The translations under genes and the position numbers were made by a program. Below are positions 45,601-58,375 of a stretch of DNA of 64,000 nucleotides, piece after piece. Under the pieces are notes generated by a model. That model ran no database searches and was not told the origin of the DNA. It saw nothing but the letters and a program-made list of their open reading frames with translations. The first letter of the stretch is position 1. Each line of letters starts with the position of its first letter. The stretch lies in contig OX485803.1 in NCBI GenBank assembly GCA_950295325.1, forward strand, positions 56,559,554 to 56,623,553, written 5' to 3'. This DNA comes from Polytrichum commune. Lineage: Eukaryota; Streptophyta; Polytrichopsida; Polytrichales; Polytrichaceae.

Positions 45601-45888
45601 GCACTGCAGCTGACTTTAAGCAGACCATCTTCGACATCACAGATCAGGTGGTTCAATTTTCTAAAGCCGCCAAGCTGGACTATCAGCTAGCTATTTCATA
45701 GTTGATCAATGGAACAGCAGTAGTAATGTGGAATCATCTCAATATATATACTACTGCTGCCATTCTCCCAATTCCTCACTGGCAAATATTTGAAATTCGC
45801 AACCTGCATGCACACAATCACCAGCTTCAGCCGCAATATTCTGCATCTGAGGGAACTGATCATTACTGATCTGCTCAAGATTTGACAT
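39673..45888 (-). CDS. Long B3-domain (REM/VRN1-type) DNA-binding protein with tandem repeats
   Basis: Proposed exons are 45888-45755 (weaker, donor CA|GTAGTA), 45292-44965 and 44313-39673, giving 1,700 aa; without the first exon a start at ATG 45267 gives about 1,647. The B3 domain covers about 134-236: QPFFVKTVKAST, LHLPAFFFRHYGDRF, GPSGQVWPVSL, FSRGWKQFAFNHNLELGDKL and FTVQLFD. B3 proteins bind DNA in the nucleus; VRN1-like ones bind with low specificity. The remaining 1,460 residues look mostly disordered: acidic blocks (SSDDDDEEEDSE), Ser/Asn/Asp-rich regions, and four 85-aa repeats (about 1126-1477) with ERPRPWSDAEL, NDGEFMRPDVQTRFGDRKNS and ELNLNPNSNSR. The C-terminus has QLIELDNISSSDDDD, which resembles a SUMO-interacting motif. 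The large uninterrupted last exon argues that it is functional. Typical REM proteins are far shorter. Target genes are unknown. Confidence 0.8.
40345..41400 (-). repeat. 255-bp tandem coding repeats inside the B3 gene
   Basis: Four units with an exact 255-bp period: equivalent bases fall at 40421, 40676, 40931 and 41186. The period is a multiple of three, so each copy encodes 85 residues in frame. The middle units are the most alike and the outer ones diverge, as in unequal exchange. Older, degenerate versions (RPLPWSDTEL, GEYTRPDVQRRFDDKSN) lie in frame nearer the N-terminus, coded at about 41650-42060. Confidence 0.9.
44501..45030 (-). repeat. Tandem array of a B3 exon end plus intron start
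   Basis: Four diverged copies begin at 44501, 44641, 44787 and 44963 with ACCAGCTCA(C/T)AATTAG and contain TCACTGTCGAGGCTTT and CCGTCGTCA. The copy at 44963 is the real exon end (KTVKASTVSSRTNCEL and its splice donor). The other three sit in the following intron and still carry relics such as TVKVSTARSRTNYEL. They are followed by similar intron sequence, so the unit of duplication was exon end plus intron start. Confidence 0.8.
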
Positions 45889-46384
45889 CTGATAATGAGA
45901 TCAGAATAATGTCAAAAGACATGGAGATTCAAAAAACAAAGTTATCCTAGTGTACGCAGCAGATAAGCTGGAACATGGAAACTAGATTGTACTTGGTACT
46001 CAGTACTTAATACTCAATAACAAGCAACACCATTTTGGTAAGTGTTGGATTCTCCCAGCTGTGCCAAGGATGAATATTAGGATCCCTGCATGCCAATAGT
46101 CAGTGAGTCTATGTTAGTGTAAGTAAGTTAATGTAGTTAAGTTAGTGTAATCACGTTCATAAATTATTCTCCGTCTCTTCACACGTCTTGATTGCTGATA
46201 CCTACATAACTAAACAAAAATATACATAACGAAGTGCTTTGCAGTACCTTGTTCCATCGCTGCGCGAGCTCCTGGTGTCAGATCAATAGAAGCTGGTAGG
46301 TAGGTTGAGCTGAACAATTTAATAGTGGGCAATAGGAAATTCATTTCTCCAGGTGAATCCGTCAGCTATCTATGTAGATAACAA

Positions 46385-46600
46385 TGAACAGGGAGAACAG
46401 ACCGTTAGTTACAGATGAACCGGTTGAGTATGAGAAATAAACAGTTGAAGATCAAGCCTTCGGGATAGTTACGGATCATTTTAGAGAAATGTATGGAATA
46501 TACCTCAAATTAATAAAGAAAATCCGAAAGATGTGAAGATGTAACTGGTTGGATTTGATAACACTAGGATCTCAACCGATTATGCCCAAAAATCTCTCTG
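46385..46600 (-). repeat. Dispersed repeat family A, copy 3
   Basis: Read on the - strand: GAGAGATTTTTGGGCATAAT, CGGTTGAGATCCTAGTGTTA, TTGAGGTATATTCCATACAT and TTTATTTCTCATACTCAACC. It matches 37560-37790 over its whole length and 4571-4707 over the first half. On the same strand it runs on to about 46250 through a short stretch reading GACACCAGGAGCTCGCGC then ATGGAACAAGG, which may be the start of an internal retroelement region. That last point is weak. Confidence 0.65.
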
Positions 46601-46625
46601 GACACAGGTAGATGGCAATTGTTCA

Positions 46626-48752
46626 CATGATCGAAAAGTTGGTGACATCCTCTTGGGTATGCTCAACATGGACATAAGTTGCATTCCCAAACATGAAGAG
46701 AAACAACTTTTTTGCAAGGTGAGATGCTGGCAGCCATCCAGTTTGGTGCCGAGTACCTGGTTCTTGCGTGCAGCTGAGGGAGGACTAAGGTAAGTGCACC
46801 TATTCTAGACACTACAAATTTGAGGGTATAATGGACACCAAGGATATCTAACATGTTTCCTCCAAAAATATTTATTTATTTAAAAAAATCGAGTGGATAT
46901 GTGAATGAAGTAACTGAAGGTTCTAATGTAGGCAACACCATGGACTTGTTAATTTCACACTTTGATAAACTACACTTGCAGTAGCAATAGCAAGTGTGGT
47001 ATGTCAATTGTGATCTCACATTCTCACAATCATGAGGTTTAGGCATGGCATTACCATGTTATTTTAGAAGCATTTTCTATGTCCCACATGAAATCGGGGC
47101 ATGACATAGTTGAGTTTCAAAAATGAATGGTCTTACATGACTATATTATGTGATGGAATTGGAAATTGTATCCAAATCCTCTCAAATTTCATAAGAAGTT
47201 CAGATATGATTTGGATGTTTTAAGTTGCCTGATTTTGAATCCATTTTAAAAGGCTAATCCAATGACATAATTGGCACATAAAGTGAATCACTCTAAATAC
47301 TCAAATTTGCCAATGTGTTGCAAATAAGTGCAACTATCTTAGACAAGTACCAAGAACAAGCCACAGATTTATCAACTTGTCAAAAGAAATATAACTTCAC
47401 AACATTAGAAGTGGCATTTTGTAAGGATTTTTCAATAATAGGTAGTAGGATTTAGAAATTTAAATGTAGTCTTCATTGGAGTTGGTAGGCAAGTGAAAGT
47501 AGTATAGGGGGCTTTGGAAAATTTGCTTGGTTCCAACACATGTTTCTAGAATCTAGAATATTAGAGTAGGAATAAGAATAAATGTTGATGTTGGGCATTG
47601 AAATGAACTATACTCCTTGAATTATGTTCTACTTATAAGTTCCCTCCTTAAGCATTTAAATGAAATATAAATTTCTTAAATTTAGAAAGTTATACTATAC
47701 ATTTGGCCCACAATATTTATCATGATCAATGTAGTTTGCCAGTGATCAATAAATAAACATAAACTCTAGTGCACTATGGTATATGCATTTAAACAAAGAT
47801 CGTGAAGGTGTATACAACAACCATCATTTTTGGTGTTTATATTTATTAGCTTTACTAAGTAATTGAAAACATTAATATGTATTTCACAACAACTTAACCC
47901 ATAGAATATGATCTTATATGGATGTGATTTGAGCACACATCTCATTAAGTTGAATATTTCATTTTGATATATCATGTTATGTTGTCACAATTTTAGGTAA
48001 ATAAAAATTGGGCCATAGAAAATATATTATTTAAAATCCATTTTTTTCCTATTATAGATTGGAATGTCAACCAATATGATAGTAAGTAAGATTTTACATT
48101 TCCTTGCTTCTCGAGTCCAACTCATTTTAGATATCTCAAACTTTCGTGTGGATCATTTGAGGCACTTAAGCAAAAGCAATACTAAAATGTTCTATATTTT
48201 ATATTCCACCAATTTTCATTGATGTAGACCTTTGTATATTTAAAAAAATCATTGCATTAAGAGACAATAAAACAAACAATGCTTTGCCCTACTTTTTAAG
48301 AAGTAGAGAGAGAAAGAGAGCACACCTTGATCATACCCGCAAGCTAAAATTAGAGCACCTTTAACCCATTGCTTTATTATATAAAAAGAGTTTCTTAACA
48401 TTTCACAATTTAACACATAGTTTTAGGGTCATATGTTAGACTTATTGAATCTTCAAGGTCTATATAGATGTTGGTAGCTCAATAAAAGAGCTCAAAATAA
48501 AGGTTCAAAATTAGTTGTATAAATGATATTTTGCATACTTCGACATACTTACCACAAGCGTGTAGATTATAGTGGGAAAACACAATGCATGAAATTGTTC
48601 AAGTAGAATTAATGAATGAATTTGAATTAGACCTAATAGAGATATGTAGGGCATGTATTATACCACCTGAAAGTAGGTGAAGATGTGTACCTACATATTT
48701 ATAAGAATCGCTAAAAAATGTAAAAATATGTTTTCATATTGCAAACGGCTTT

Positions 48753-48787
<35 letters not shown>

Positions 48788-50800
48788 TTCAAGGCAAATC
48801 CAAAGGTTGATCTTTTCAGAGGCCCACTCCATTCAATTCTTCCTTCTTTGCAAGACAAAGGTGCATGGATGGGATTTTAACCCCACAATTAACAAACCCT
48901 CAGGCTCAACATTTATCACCTCATGCCAAATATGAAATCATTTGTATGCTCATGATTACTATGATCTCCTTGCACAAGATTTGAACATGTTGGTAATGTG
49001 ATGCTATGCATGCATGTGTAAGATGGAACTAGATATGTACCTTGCTTACCATATTTGTAAAATGATTAGAAGTAGTCGTGTAACCCTAGTTAGAGTATTC
49101 ATTCAAATGAGCACAATGAAACAAAGAAAACATAAGATGTAATGTATCATGGCCTTGAAACCTTCATGCTTCATCTATTGTAAGGTGTAACCGAAAAAAA
49201 TTCTGTTTTTTTCTATCATTGACTATAATAGAAGGAAAAATCAAGAGTATAATATAAATCATACAGTATAATATGATACAGTAACAATGTACATGCATTC
49301 AAAAGTGTAAGTAACATGCTTGATTTGCATCCATGTCATCCCAAACAAACCAATGGTGTGTTAAATAACCATGTGTCAAGTTTTCATAACAAAACTTAGT
49401 TGTTATCCATGTCATACACTCATCCCACATATTCAAGTGTACTACAAATACCAATACTCATCGCAACCCACATTAAACTTGTCCAGTTTGCCATGTTGAA
49501 CCCCTCCATATTTGGAAAACCTCTTGTTTAACCTAAGTGTTTGCACACTTAGTATGTATATTCTACCTTCTTGAGTAAAATAATCCAAGTCGATTGCACC
49601 ACTAGCTCACGGTAAGAGTGAGAGAGGGTTATATTGTTAGGGTTTGAGGATTATATTGGAATACCTAAGTAATATAACTTTTCAAAAGCCCTAATTTCTT
49701 AGCTCAAGGTTTAAAAGGGGTTAATTCTCCTCTTAAGACCATGATTGATTATGCTTGGTGAGTGTATAGTGGACTAGTCATCACATGATAGAGTTATTTG
49801 CAAAGTAAAGCAGATGAAACTACGGTTTTAGTTCCAAACCCTAAGCTAATGAGAATAAATATAAGTCACCCAAGTTTCTTAGTACCGTAGCACCATAGTT
49901 GGTGTGTGCACCTCAAAATGATTTTTTTTTGATAAATTAGGTTCATCAACTAAAAATATAATTTATGAAATTTCATCAGTCTTATGATTTAAAAATATTT
50001 AATTCGTTTTTTTTGGTAAGGTCCAACAATACTAGAAGTAGGTTGTTGTTTTTTTCATTCATTCATGATGGCTTCTTGGCCTTAATTTTTAGTATCCACC
50101 TTAATCTTACTTAGTGTGGTTCTTGTTTGTCTTTGCATAGTGTATGTGTTAGGTCTTTTGTATGTATTTGCACTTTAACATGTGTGAGAAGAGTGTTAGA
50201 AATGGCACCAAAACAATGTCAGGTTGATTTTGCTTTTATCCCTAATAGCAAAGAGGAGAGGGAGATGAATATAGAAGGAGAGTTTGCCGCTTTAAGTGAA
50301 CATGGCGCCGAGCCATTAGCACGTTAGCATGCAACCTCTTATGGTGTGTTGACGTGGTTGGAGCTTAGAAAAGTCCAAAATTTCCATTAATTACTTATTC
50401 CCTAATATAAAATTTTCACTTATTCGTTTGATTGGGTTCATAATTTCCGATTTTTTCCAGTTTTTTATTTTGGAATTATTTTTGCACGAACCAGCTATGG
50501 TGCTACGGTATTTAAATCACCATATACAAAGAGTAGTCTTGTGTTATTAAAAACTTTAGCTTGTCCGACTAGGATGGGTGGCCCAAGCTGGCCTTGCAAA
50601 GGCCAATATGGGATTTTTAATAGTGGGTCCTATGTGTATATCTTAATTATAGATGAAAATAGTAGATCCCAAAAATTTCACCAAACTTTTGAAATAGGAT
50701 CCGATGCATGACAAGCTAATGAGCTCTCAATAGAAAGTTTTTCAAAGCAGGACCCTTCTTTGGGGGACTTTACAAATACCTTTGATATCTTAGATATGTT
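46626..50800. other. Gene-free AT-rich region
   Basis: No gene, RNA gene or recognisable transposon domain is visible. A (GA)n microsatellite lies at 48756-48784. Short reading frames are all under 70 codons without domains. Confidence 0.4.
48756..48784. repeat. (GA)n microsatellite
   Basis: Uninterrupted GA dinucleotides, about 14 units. Confidence 0.95.
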
Positions 50801-50829
50801 GGGAGACATATGTTAGGCATGCGGACTAC

Positions 50830-51157
50830 CACAAAGCTGTAGGGTTGCCCATTCTCACATGCGGGTGCAAAGGGCATGAGGTAGTTGGGCTGCTTCGCAT
50901 AGTAAAGATCCAGGTCAAGAATTCATAGCATGCCTTGAAGGTGTGGGAAAACCATGGCTACTAGTCAACTAGACTGAATAATAATTGCCTTTAGATTGAA
51001 TCATGTGAGACTCCGAAAGCGTGGACTAACCTTGGGTGACCAGAAGGAGTTCGAGCATTCTAACCTATGTTGTGGGGTTGTACAAGTTTAGATGCTTGGG
51101 AATGCAAGTAAGACACAGGACGTGACGTAGAGGTATGTTACATGTGGGTATTAAAAC
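50830..51157 (+). repeat. 5' LTR (diverged) of the chromovirus
   Basis: Aligns to 55927-56263: CACATGCGGGTGCAAA, GCATGCCTTGAAG, CCATGGCTAC, CATGTGAGACTCCGA, GTGGACTAACCTTGGGTG, GATGCTTGGG and GACGTAGAG. The outer edge is uncertain by some tens of bases. Confidence 0.75.
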
Positions 51158-52372
51158 AAACTTAGTTTAATATCGTGGTTGCAAGTAAGCGTCAAAGTGA
51201 CTTAGGGAATTGGTAGTCCAAATGTGGCAACAACCATGACAAATCCTAAGAGAACCAAGAAGGGTGAGCTCGAGCTGCAATGAGACGAACTTAAGGTTGG
51301 CAAGAAGTTTGCAATGTGATGCTTGACGAGCTAGCTGCTCAAGTCAACGAAGGTGGTCCAAGTAGGAAGGCTTGAGGAAAAAACAAAAATGTTGTTTCAA
51401 ATTTAGGCAATGATCAAGAAGCCAAGAAGGATGCGACCCAACAAGAAGAGCGTCAAAAAGGCAAAACTCGAGGGTGCAGCTTGATCAAGAGGCGGTTTTA
51501 CTCAAGGATCCCCATGATCCAATTGATAATGATATTTCAGATGATGGGCTTACAAAACTTTCAAAGAAGAAGAAGAAAAAAACAACGTCTAACGCGCGTT
51601 TATAAGCGGAGGTTCAGGAGACAAATTCTATTTTGAATGATCTCATGCAATATAATAAACTCTATGGAAACCATAAAGGTTGGAAGCATTGCGAGAGTGA
51701 AACCTTCATTTTCAAGCAAGATCATGTACTTGAAAAATGTACCCAAACTATTGGATTGGGACACCAAAGATAAACGAACTATTATGAGCTTCATTACCAA
51801 GTACGAGATAATTTGCAATGCAATGGGATGTGCAAGGGACGAGATGAGAGTTAGGAGTTTTGGCTCTTATATGAAGGAGGGGGCCTATATTACCTTTTTG
51901 ACTTATCGGTCAAGCAAAACTGAAGCTATGTTATGACAAAACCTCAAAGACTAAGCCTTGGAAACAAAGAAGAAACTAGATCAACATTTGCTAGATGTAT
52001 CAATGTTATGAGACATGAGGTAAAAACTTAATCAAAATCTTTCAGGATGTGCAGAATTGTGCAAAACAAAGTAATTTCAATACAATTGCAATAATAATTT
52101 GTAGTTAGAGATGATGGATTCATTTTTGGCGAGTCTTATTTGATGCAAAATGTAGGAGTGAGAGAGTATGTACATCATTATGATGAAACTCTTAAACTAA
52201 GGCATATTGCTCAGGAGATGTATGAGAGTTAGGTCAAACCGAGAATCCAACTAAGAAACATTTTGACAAGACTTCTAAATGTGGTGGGCAAAAGCACAAG
52301 TTCATGAAACAGAAGTTTGACATCCAAAATGATGGAGAAGAGGTTGGCCATGGATCGAAGCAAGTAGACACA

Positions 52373-52399
52373 TAATAATAATAATAATAATAATAATAA
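52373..52399. repeat. (AAT)n microsatellite
   Basis: About nine units of ATA/AAT inside the gag relic of the chromovirus. Confidence 0.9.
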
Positions 52400-53467
52400 A
52401 ACCTAAAAGGATTGATGTGAAAGACACTACAAAGAAGGGTCTTTATTTTAAGTGTGGGAACATTGGACATATGACAAATGACCGCCTCGATAAACCTAAA
52501 AAAGGATCAAAGGTGATGGGATTAAATCCGACAATGACCTGCTACATAAACTAGCAGGGCGTGTTACTTCAAGTGGATTGACTTGAAGTCAAGTTACTAT
52601 CAAATACGGACTGAAACAGCGGACAAAGTCAAAACAACTATATAGACCAATTATGGATCTTATGAATTTCTCATGATACCATAAACGCGCCAGTGACGTT
52701 TATGTCAAACATGAATTTGATCTTTTATGATGAAATAGATGAGTGTGTTGGTCTACATTTATACATTCTAATGTATCCTAGGAATGCTAAAAACCACGAA
52801 AGACACCTTTAAAAAATGTTGAAGTGAAGGGGATACAAGTTCCTAGCAAATGTTAAGAAGAGTGAGTTCTTAGAATATATTATGAATTAGAATGAAATCC
52901 AACCCGACTCAAAGAATATCCAAGTGATATAGGATTGGGAGGTTTCACGTACTTAGAAAGGAGTGAGGTCATTTTTGGGACTGACCAATTACTACCGAAA
53001 GTTCATAAGAATTTTTTCTAAGATTAAGCCCCATTTTTTGTATTTTTATTAATTTTTATTTTAAAAAATATAGTATTGAAGTGGGACAACATTTGCGACT
53101 AGACACTTAAAACGTTGAAGCAATTGTTATCAACTACGGGGTATTAAAGTATTCAAATTTTGATTGCAAATTTTAGGTTCACATGAATACAAATGAATTT
53201 ACTATAGTGCATGGGATCACCTAGTGGCTTATGAAAGTTGAAAGCTCACAAGTATCATGTTGGGGTACCCAACCTATAAGAAAGAGCTTTACATTGTAGT
53301 GCATTGTGTTAAGATTTAGAGGCATTATGTTGATGGCTGAAAAACTAAGGTTATTATGGATAATATCTCCTAAAAGTACTTCAATACCAAAGTGCAAATA
53401 ATACCGAAAGAGTTGCGGTGCTATAATACAATTATTTCAATAAAAGTCAAGTTGAATCACAAGCCGG

Positions 53468-53484
53468 CGGGGGGGGGGGGGGGG
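53468..53484. repeat. G homopolymer inside the retrotransposon
   Basis: A run of 17 G interrupts the RNase H region, so the frame on either side is uncertain. Homopolymers of this length are prone to sequencing or assembly length error. Confidence 0.85.
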
Positions 53485-55926
53485 ACAATTTGGTTCCCAA
53501 TGTGCTAAGTAGACGAGAATTATTTTTCATACCTAAGTTGATGATGCTAATAAGTAAGTGGTTGAATAGAGTGGAATAAAACTTCATGGGTGAAGTCCAG
53601 AAAATAATGAAATGTGTTCTAGAGGAGATTATCAATAATAATCTCTTCAACGCTAGAATTTTGCAAGTGATACATGCAAAATGCATTCAAGTCCTGGATG
53701 ACAAACGTACAAAAAATATGAAGCGAGTGAATGACCATTAGTACTTCAAATAGACATATCTACACATTCTAAAAGGAAATATATGAAAATGCTTATTTCA
53801 TGAATTTTATGATACCCCACTTGTAAGGCATAAACGAGTCCAAACCACAATGACAAAACTCCAAAGAAAATATGTTTGGTCATATATGGAAGTCGATGTT
53901 AAGGAGTTCATAAAGACATGTGTAAAGTGCCAAATATATAAGTACAATAATCAACCAAATATTTGGATACTAAGACCATTACCAATTTCAAATTAAAATT
54001 TTCAATCAATATTCTTGATAGGATTTCTTAAGGTGTGAGAATTTGACACTACCATTGTCATTGTGTGTTGATTGAATAAGTGGGCAGTATTTGTGTGTCG
54101 TGTATTGAAAAGGTTATTGCTGACAAAGTGGTTGAAATATTCTTTAACAATTGCACGTAGTTTCACAATTCCCTCGGGACATTCTAAATGACCATGGGTT
54201 AGTAAATTAAAAGTCAGTTATTATAGTATATGATGCATAAGATGGGGGTAAGACTTACAATAACAATGGTTTGACTTCCACAAGGCTACGACCAAACTGA
54301 AATTTTTGTCCTCAACATGTACATGCAATGTTTCTGTGAGGGATATCAATTGCATTGCTTTAAATTACTACCTATTGTATATTTATATTATAAAACAATA
54401 GTTTGAAGAGCCACAAGAAAGACGCCGTTCTTTTGTATTATACGCAAAAGACAATTTAGTCACAATACTTGGGCTCTAGTTAGTGTAGGTTCACTTGTGA
54501 TCATGAACAACTCTCAAGAAACTATTCCTTGGATGTTATGCAATGGCTAGCAAGAAGAAAGTTGATCCTTTGGAATGCCCAGATAATGATGGCAAAAACG
54601 CAGAAATGTTACACGCATATTGCGAACCAAAAACAATGTAATGAACAATTTCAAGTGGGTGAACAAGTGTGGTTAAAGTCAAGGAACTTAAAAATACCTA
54701 TTAAGGCTTTCATTAAGTAGTAGTAAGATGGATTGGTCCATTTCCAGTGAAAAAATACGTCACCCTAATGTTTGTATCTTAGATATTGATACCAAATTCA
54801 TTCTTTCTTGTTGAAATAGTAGTCTTGAAACGACAATAAATGCACTTATGGTAGGAAGAACTGAGACCTCCATATGAGTACAAGCTTTGGAATGGCAAGT
54901 GGAAAAGGTGACCGTAATTTTTTACTTCCGACAAGCACAAGGAAGGAGCAAGCAATACAAGTGCTTAATGCATGGGTACTTACTTTATGAATACAAATGG
55001 ATCAAGGCCACTAACTTGCCACACGCCAAGCGCCTCATCAAAGAGTCCAAAGAGGATAAGACAATGAAGGCTAAGGCAACTAAGCCAATACGAAAGGCCA
55101 CAACAGAAGAGTCGCTGACGTTATAAATGACAATGACATTGTGGGGAATGCCCATCTTATGACCCTAGACATTAAAGGGGGGGAATAAGTCGTCATGAGA
55201 GGTGATTGATCTTAGTCCTAACGAACCACTCAACTCCAGACCCAAGCATAACAAACGATGATAGCAAAGCCACATCCAATTTAGGCGGTAATGTTGGTGT
55301 GAACACCAATACTCTTAATGGGGGAGGACACCTTGGGAACACTTAAAGAGAGGGATGCAAAATCCTACTGCATGGAGATGAGAGAGTCCAAGTGTGAAGG
55401 TTGAACTTAGCCAAATTGGAAGGATGGGTGCCGCGAAGGGGATCCGTTGTAGCAAAGTATGATGGATTTGGTTGTGGCGAGACCAAGGTGCAGCTCCAAA
55501 GCGCAAAGGATTCTGTGGCAAATGCATGCCCTGGAGCGGAGCACATGGATGGCCATTTATGTCCTAATGGACAAACAAGCTAATGGAAGTTGCAACCAGA
55601 AAACACATTCTATCACCTACCGGCTAAACCACAATGCCCGTATTTTTCTTTGGCAAGGTGAGGTCACTAAAGGCTAAGACTAAAGTGGACTAGGAGAGAG
55701 ATTGACATAGAACAACCCGAAGAGTGCGCGGAAGAAGTTGGGTGGAAGGAGTGTGCATTAACCTTCACCTAGAATCGATTCATAATCTGTTCTTGAAGTT
55801 CTTGAACATCAAGTTCTTGAAGTGGAGGAGGATGTAAGACACCTCAAGTATGGAGGGACACCGAGGTAGCTGGGTGCGCTTAATGTGGGACCTCGAGTGT
55901 GGAAGGCAAAACCCAGTTGGGAGACT

Positions 55927-56263
55927 AAGATGAGCAGTAGGATGGCCCATGCCCACATGCGGGTGCAAAAGGCACGAGGTAGATGGGTTACATTGCATGG
56001 TAAAAATCCAAGTTGAGAATTCAGAGCATGCCTTGAAGCCGTGGAAAAGCCATGGCTACATGCAAGTCAGCTATGCCAAATAATAGTGGCTCATAAGGTG
56101 AGCCATGTGAGACTCCGAGTAAGTGGACTAACCTTGGGTGGCCAAGGGGATTTCAAGCATTCTACCTTGTGTTGTGGGCTTTGTGCAGGTTTACATGCTT
56201 GGGGCAACGAGTAGGATGCATGATATGACGTAGAGTTACGTACCTCTCCATGTGCACTAACAC
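55927..56263 (+). repeat. 3' LTR (diverged) of the chromovirus
   Basis: Partner of 50830-51157. The polypurine tract lies at 55173-55188, about 740 bp upstream of where similarity begins. Either the full LTR is about 1.07 kb and the matching part of the 5' copy is lost, or other DNA was inserted here. Confidence 0.7.
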
Positions 56264-57163
56264 CACACTCTATAACATCCGAACAACCAAATACAACAAA
56301 GTGGTATGTCAAATACATTAAGTGCTCATCTTCCACTCCACAACAAGGGACACACTACTAATGGATGTTAGAAGACAACCCCTACATGGCTATACCCTTG
56401 CATTTGCAGCACAAAACCATGCCAATGCCTAGCTCTCAAACTTGACATACTAATCATTGCCACCACCTCCCTAATGAAAACCATACACTGTACCACTCAA
56501 ACTTGAGCTTACAATTCATTAAATTGACCTTTTGTCAAGATTGAACCCCTACCACCGCAACCAAACATTGATGGACACTCTAAAAGACGCCAGATGGTAT
56601 GTAACACTCACTATATTCAAAACATGCATACGATGAGGCATCCACACGGACATTATCACCAACCTATTTGGACCATGCTACATCCCCCCGAATGCCCATT
56701 CATGCAACGAATTCACCTAGTAGCCATCAAATATCTCACCTTACTCATGCTCAACAAATGAAAACTAGAAATCCATCAACAACCAGACCATTTATGGTAT
56801 TTAGAGTCATGTACACTATTTGCGAAGGGCCTAAACAAGGAGTGCTATCACGTGAGTAGTGAGCGATGAGTAGTAACATATGAGCAATCAACAATGAGTG
56901 ACAACATACGAGCAATGACATAAAATATTCAAAAGGTATTTGGTGACATGTTTCCTATAACTGTGAATTATTTGCCACGAAAAGATGGACAATGTAAACA
57001 CGTATGGATGATTTATATGGATAATTCCATTCACCAATGGATTCTAAATGCATTTTAGATTGTATTATTGTGATGAATAGAGTGTTACACAATGAGACTA
57101 AGTAACACTCGCCAACACATTTAAAGGTAGGATATGAAATAATGTATGGAAATTGTAAAATGA

Positions 57164-57216
<53 letters not shown>

Positions 57217-57370
57217 GAAATGATTGTAGGGGAAGGGAAAATTGGCACACAAAACCAATTCAATAAACCACAGTTATTGATTGTGGTTTATTCATAGAAA
57301 TGCATAACATGAAAATCAACCCACACAAAACCTATCATAATGTTTAAGACTAACCATGCTACTATTAATT
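56264..57370. other. Gene-free AT-rich region with a TG microsatellite
   Basis: (TG)n runs at about 57168-57213. Nothing else is recognisable. Confidence 0.45.
57168..57213. repeat. (TG)n microsatellite
   Basis: About 23 uninterrupted TG units. Confidence 0.95.
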
Positions 57371-57741
57371 CTCACTATCATTTTCGTTACCCTCTTTTGC
57401 CTTGTCATCTATATATACCAACTTTACCAACCATTGGGATCTTTGACGAGCAACTGGTATTAAGGTAGCCACCATAGCCTTAGTCATATTCTTTATATGT
57501 GGAGGAAGCAACATCAAACTAGGAAGTGGTTGGATTTGGCTTTCAATTCAATACACATGAAACAAAAAATTAAGATACTTGAAATTGTAGCCATATGAAA
57601 AACTAAACATTTCATATATTAAGTGTTAGGCAAACCTACTTGCTAATGCAAGAACATTTTGTAACCTTCCAAACATGTTTGTCTTTGCTCGCTCGGAATG
57701 TAATGTGAGGTATCCTTCCTTCCTTTTGTAAGGAGAGGAGT

Positions 57742-58025
57742 CTATTTACATGTTGGAGACAATATGGCATCAAATATGATCAAATCACCCTCCAAGGCCA
57801 CAATGTGCAAACCGCTTCTATTACATGCACGAATAGAAAGACCTAGACACAACACAAAAATTAATCATTTAGCATAAAAAACATAGACAGTGAGCAATCA
57901 AATATAAAACAATAGCATTGATTACATGTAGATGCATAAGCATTAAGTACCACATCTCCAAGTTTAATTAAATCCTCAATAAAAACTTGCAGATATTTCA
58001 AGTCTTTCTCCCAACCACCTCTCTA
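57742..58025 (-). pseudogene. Relic of an N4/N6-type DNA methyltransferase-like domain
   Basis: On the - strand, 58018-57926 reads GWEKDLKYLQVFIEDLIKLG then DVVLNAYAST. After a GT...AG gap (57925-57843), 57842-57742 reads LSIRACNRSGLHIVALEGDL then IIFDAILS, followed by a stop. This matches the C-terminal SAM-binding part of the N6_N4_Mtase family: a gDxVLDxFxGSGtT-like motif followed by the ac..gR..ia.E.d segment. The conserved Asp is Asn here and the GSG is degenerate. The catalytic (D/S/N)PP(Y/W) motif is not visible and the frame ends early, so it is non-functional. Its neighbours are transposons, which suggests a transposon-encoded methyltransferase. Family assignment is by eye. Confidence 0.5.
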
Positions 58026-58038
58026 AGGGACCTATTTG

Positions 58039-58375
58039 CTCGGGGGGGGGGTAGTCATTGGTTGGAGTAGCAATATACGTGCGAACAAATGATAGGGTAT
58101 TTTTAAAACATGAGGGCTAAAAATTATAAATGGACTTAAGAGTAATATAGGGTATCAAAAATGGCATTGGACATCTTTAAAGTACTATAGGGTATGGAAT
58201 AATAGGTAATTTGGAATTATAAGTAATGCAAGCCATTTTTCTATTAACCCAAAGTATAAATTTACATAATGATAGCATGTGAAAAAAAAAAAGAGAATTG
58301 AAAGTAATACCCCCCTATAAAATAGTGGTTGTTCGCACCTATATCCTTAATTTTTTAACACACTGCCCCCCCGAG
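58039..58375. mobile_element. 337-bp MITE with 8-bp target-site duplication (hAT-like)
   Basis: Perfect 8-bp direct repeats CCTATTTG at 58031-58038 and 58376-58383 flank an element that starts CTCGGGGGGGGGGTAGT and ends ACTGCCCCCCCGAG, that is, inverted termini of about 14 bp. GTGCGAACA near the left end is mirrored by TGTTCGCAC near the right. The interior is AT-rich and non-coding. An 8-bp duplication is typical of hAT elements, though the G-rich terminus is unusual for them. Confidence 0.75.

Larger units (their letters stand above)
50830..56263 (+). mobile_element. Decayed Ty3/gypsy chromovirus with two LTRs
   Basis: The order of parts is LTR, gag (about 51600-52500), reverse transcriptase, RNase H, integrase, chromodomain, polypurine tract, LTR, all on the + strand and interrupted by many stops and frameshifts. 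Visible pieces: a degenerate zinc knuckle (FKCGNIGHMTND, about 52450, with flanking cysteines lost); RT start DLKSSYYQIRTETADKVKTT (about 52580); LTNYYRKF (about 52985); RNase H end NLVPNVLSRREL (about 53490); integrase finger and core (about 53850-54180); and a chromodomain-like YKCLMHGYLLYEYKWIKATN (about 54960). The polypurine tract AAAGGGGGGGAATAAG is at 55173-55188. The element is non-functional. Confidence 0.8.

Noticed and set aside
45450..45701. 83-codon + strand frame near the B3 5' exons
   Set aside because: No recognisable content and antisense to the region between proposed B3 exons.
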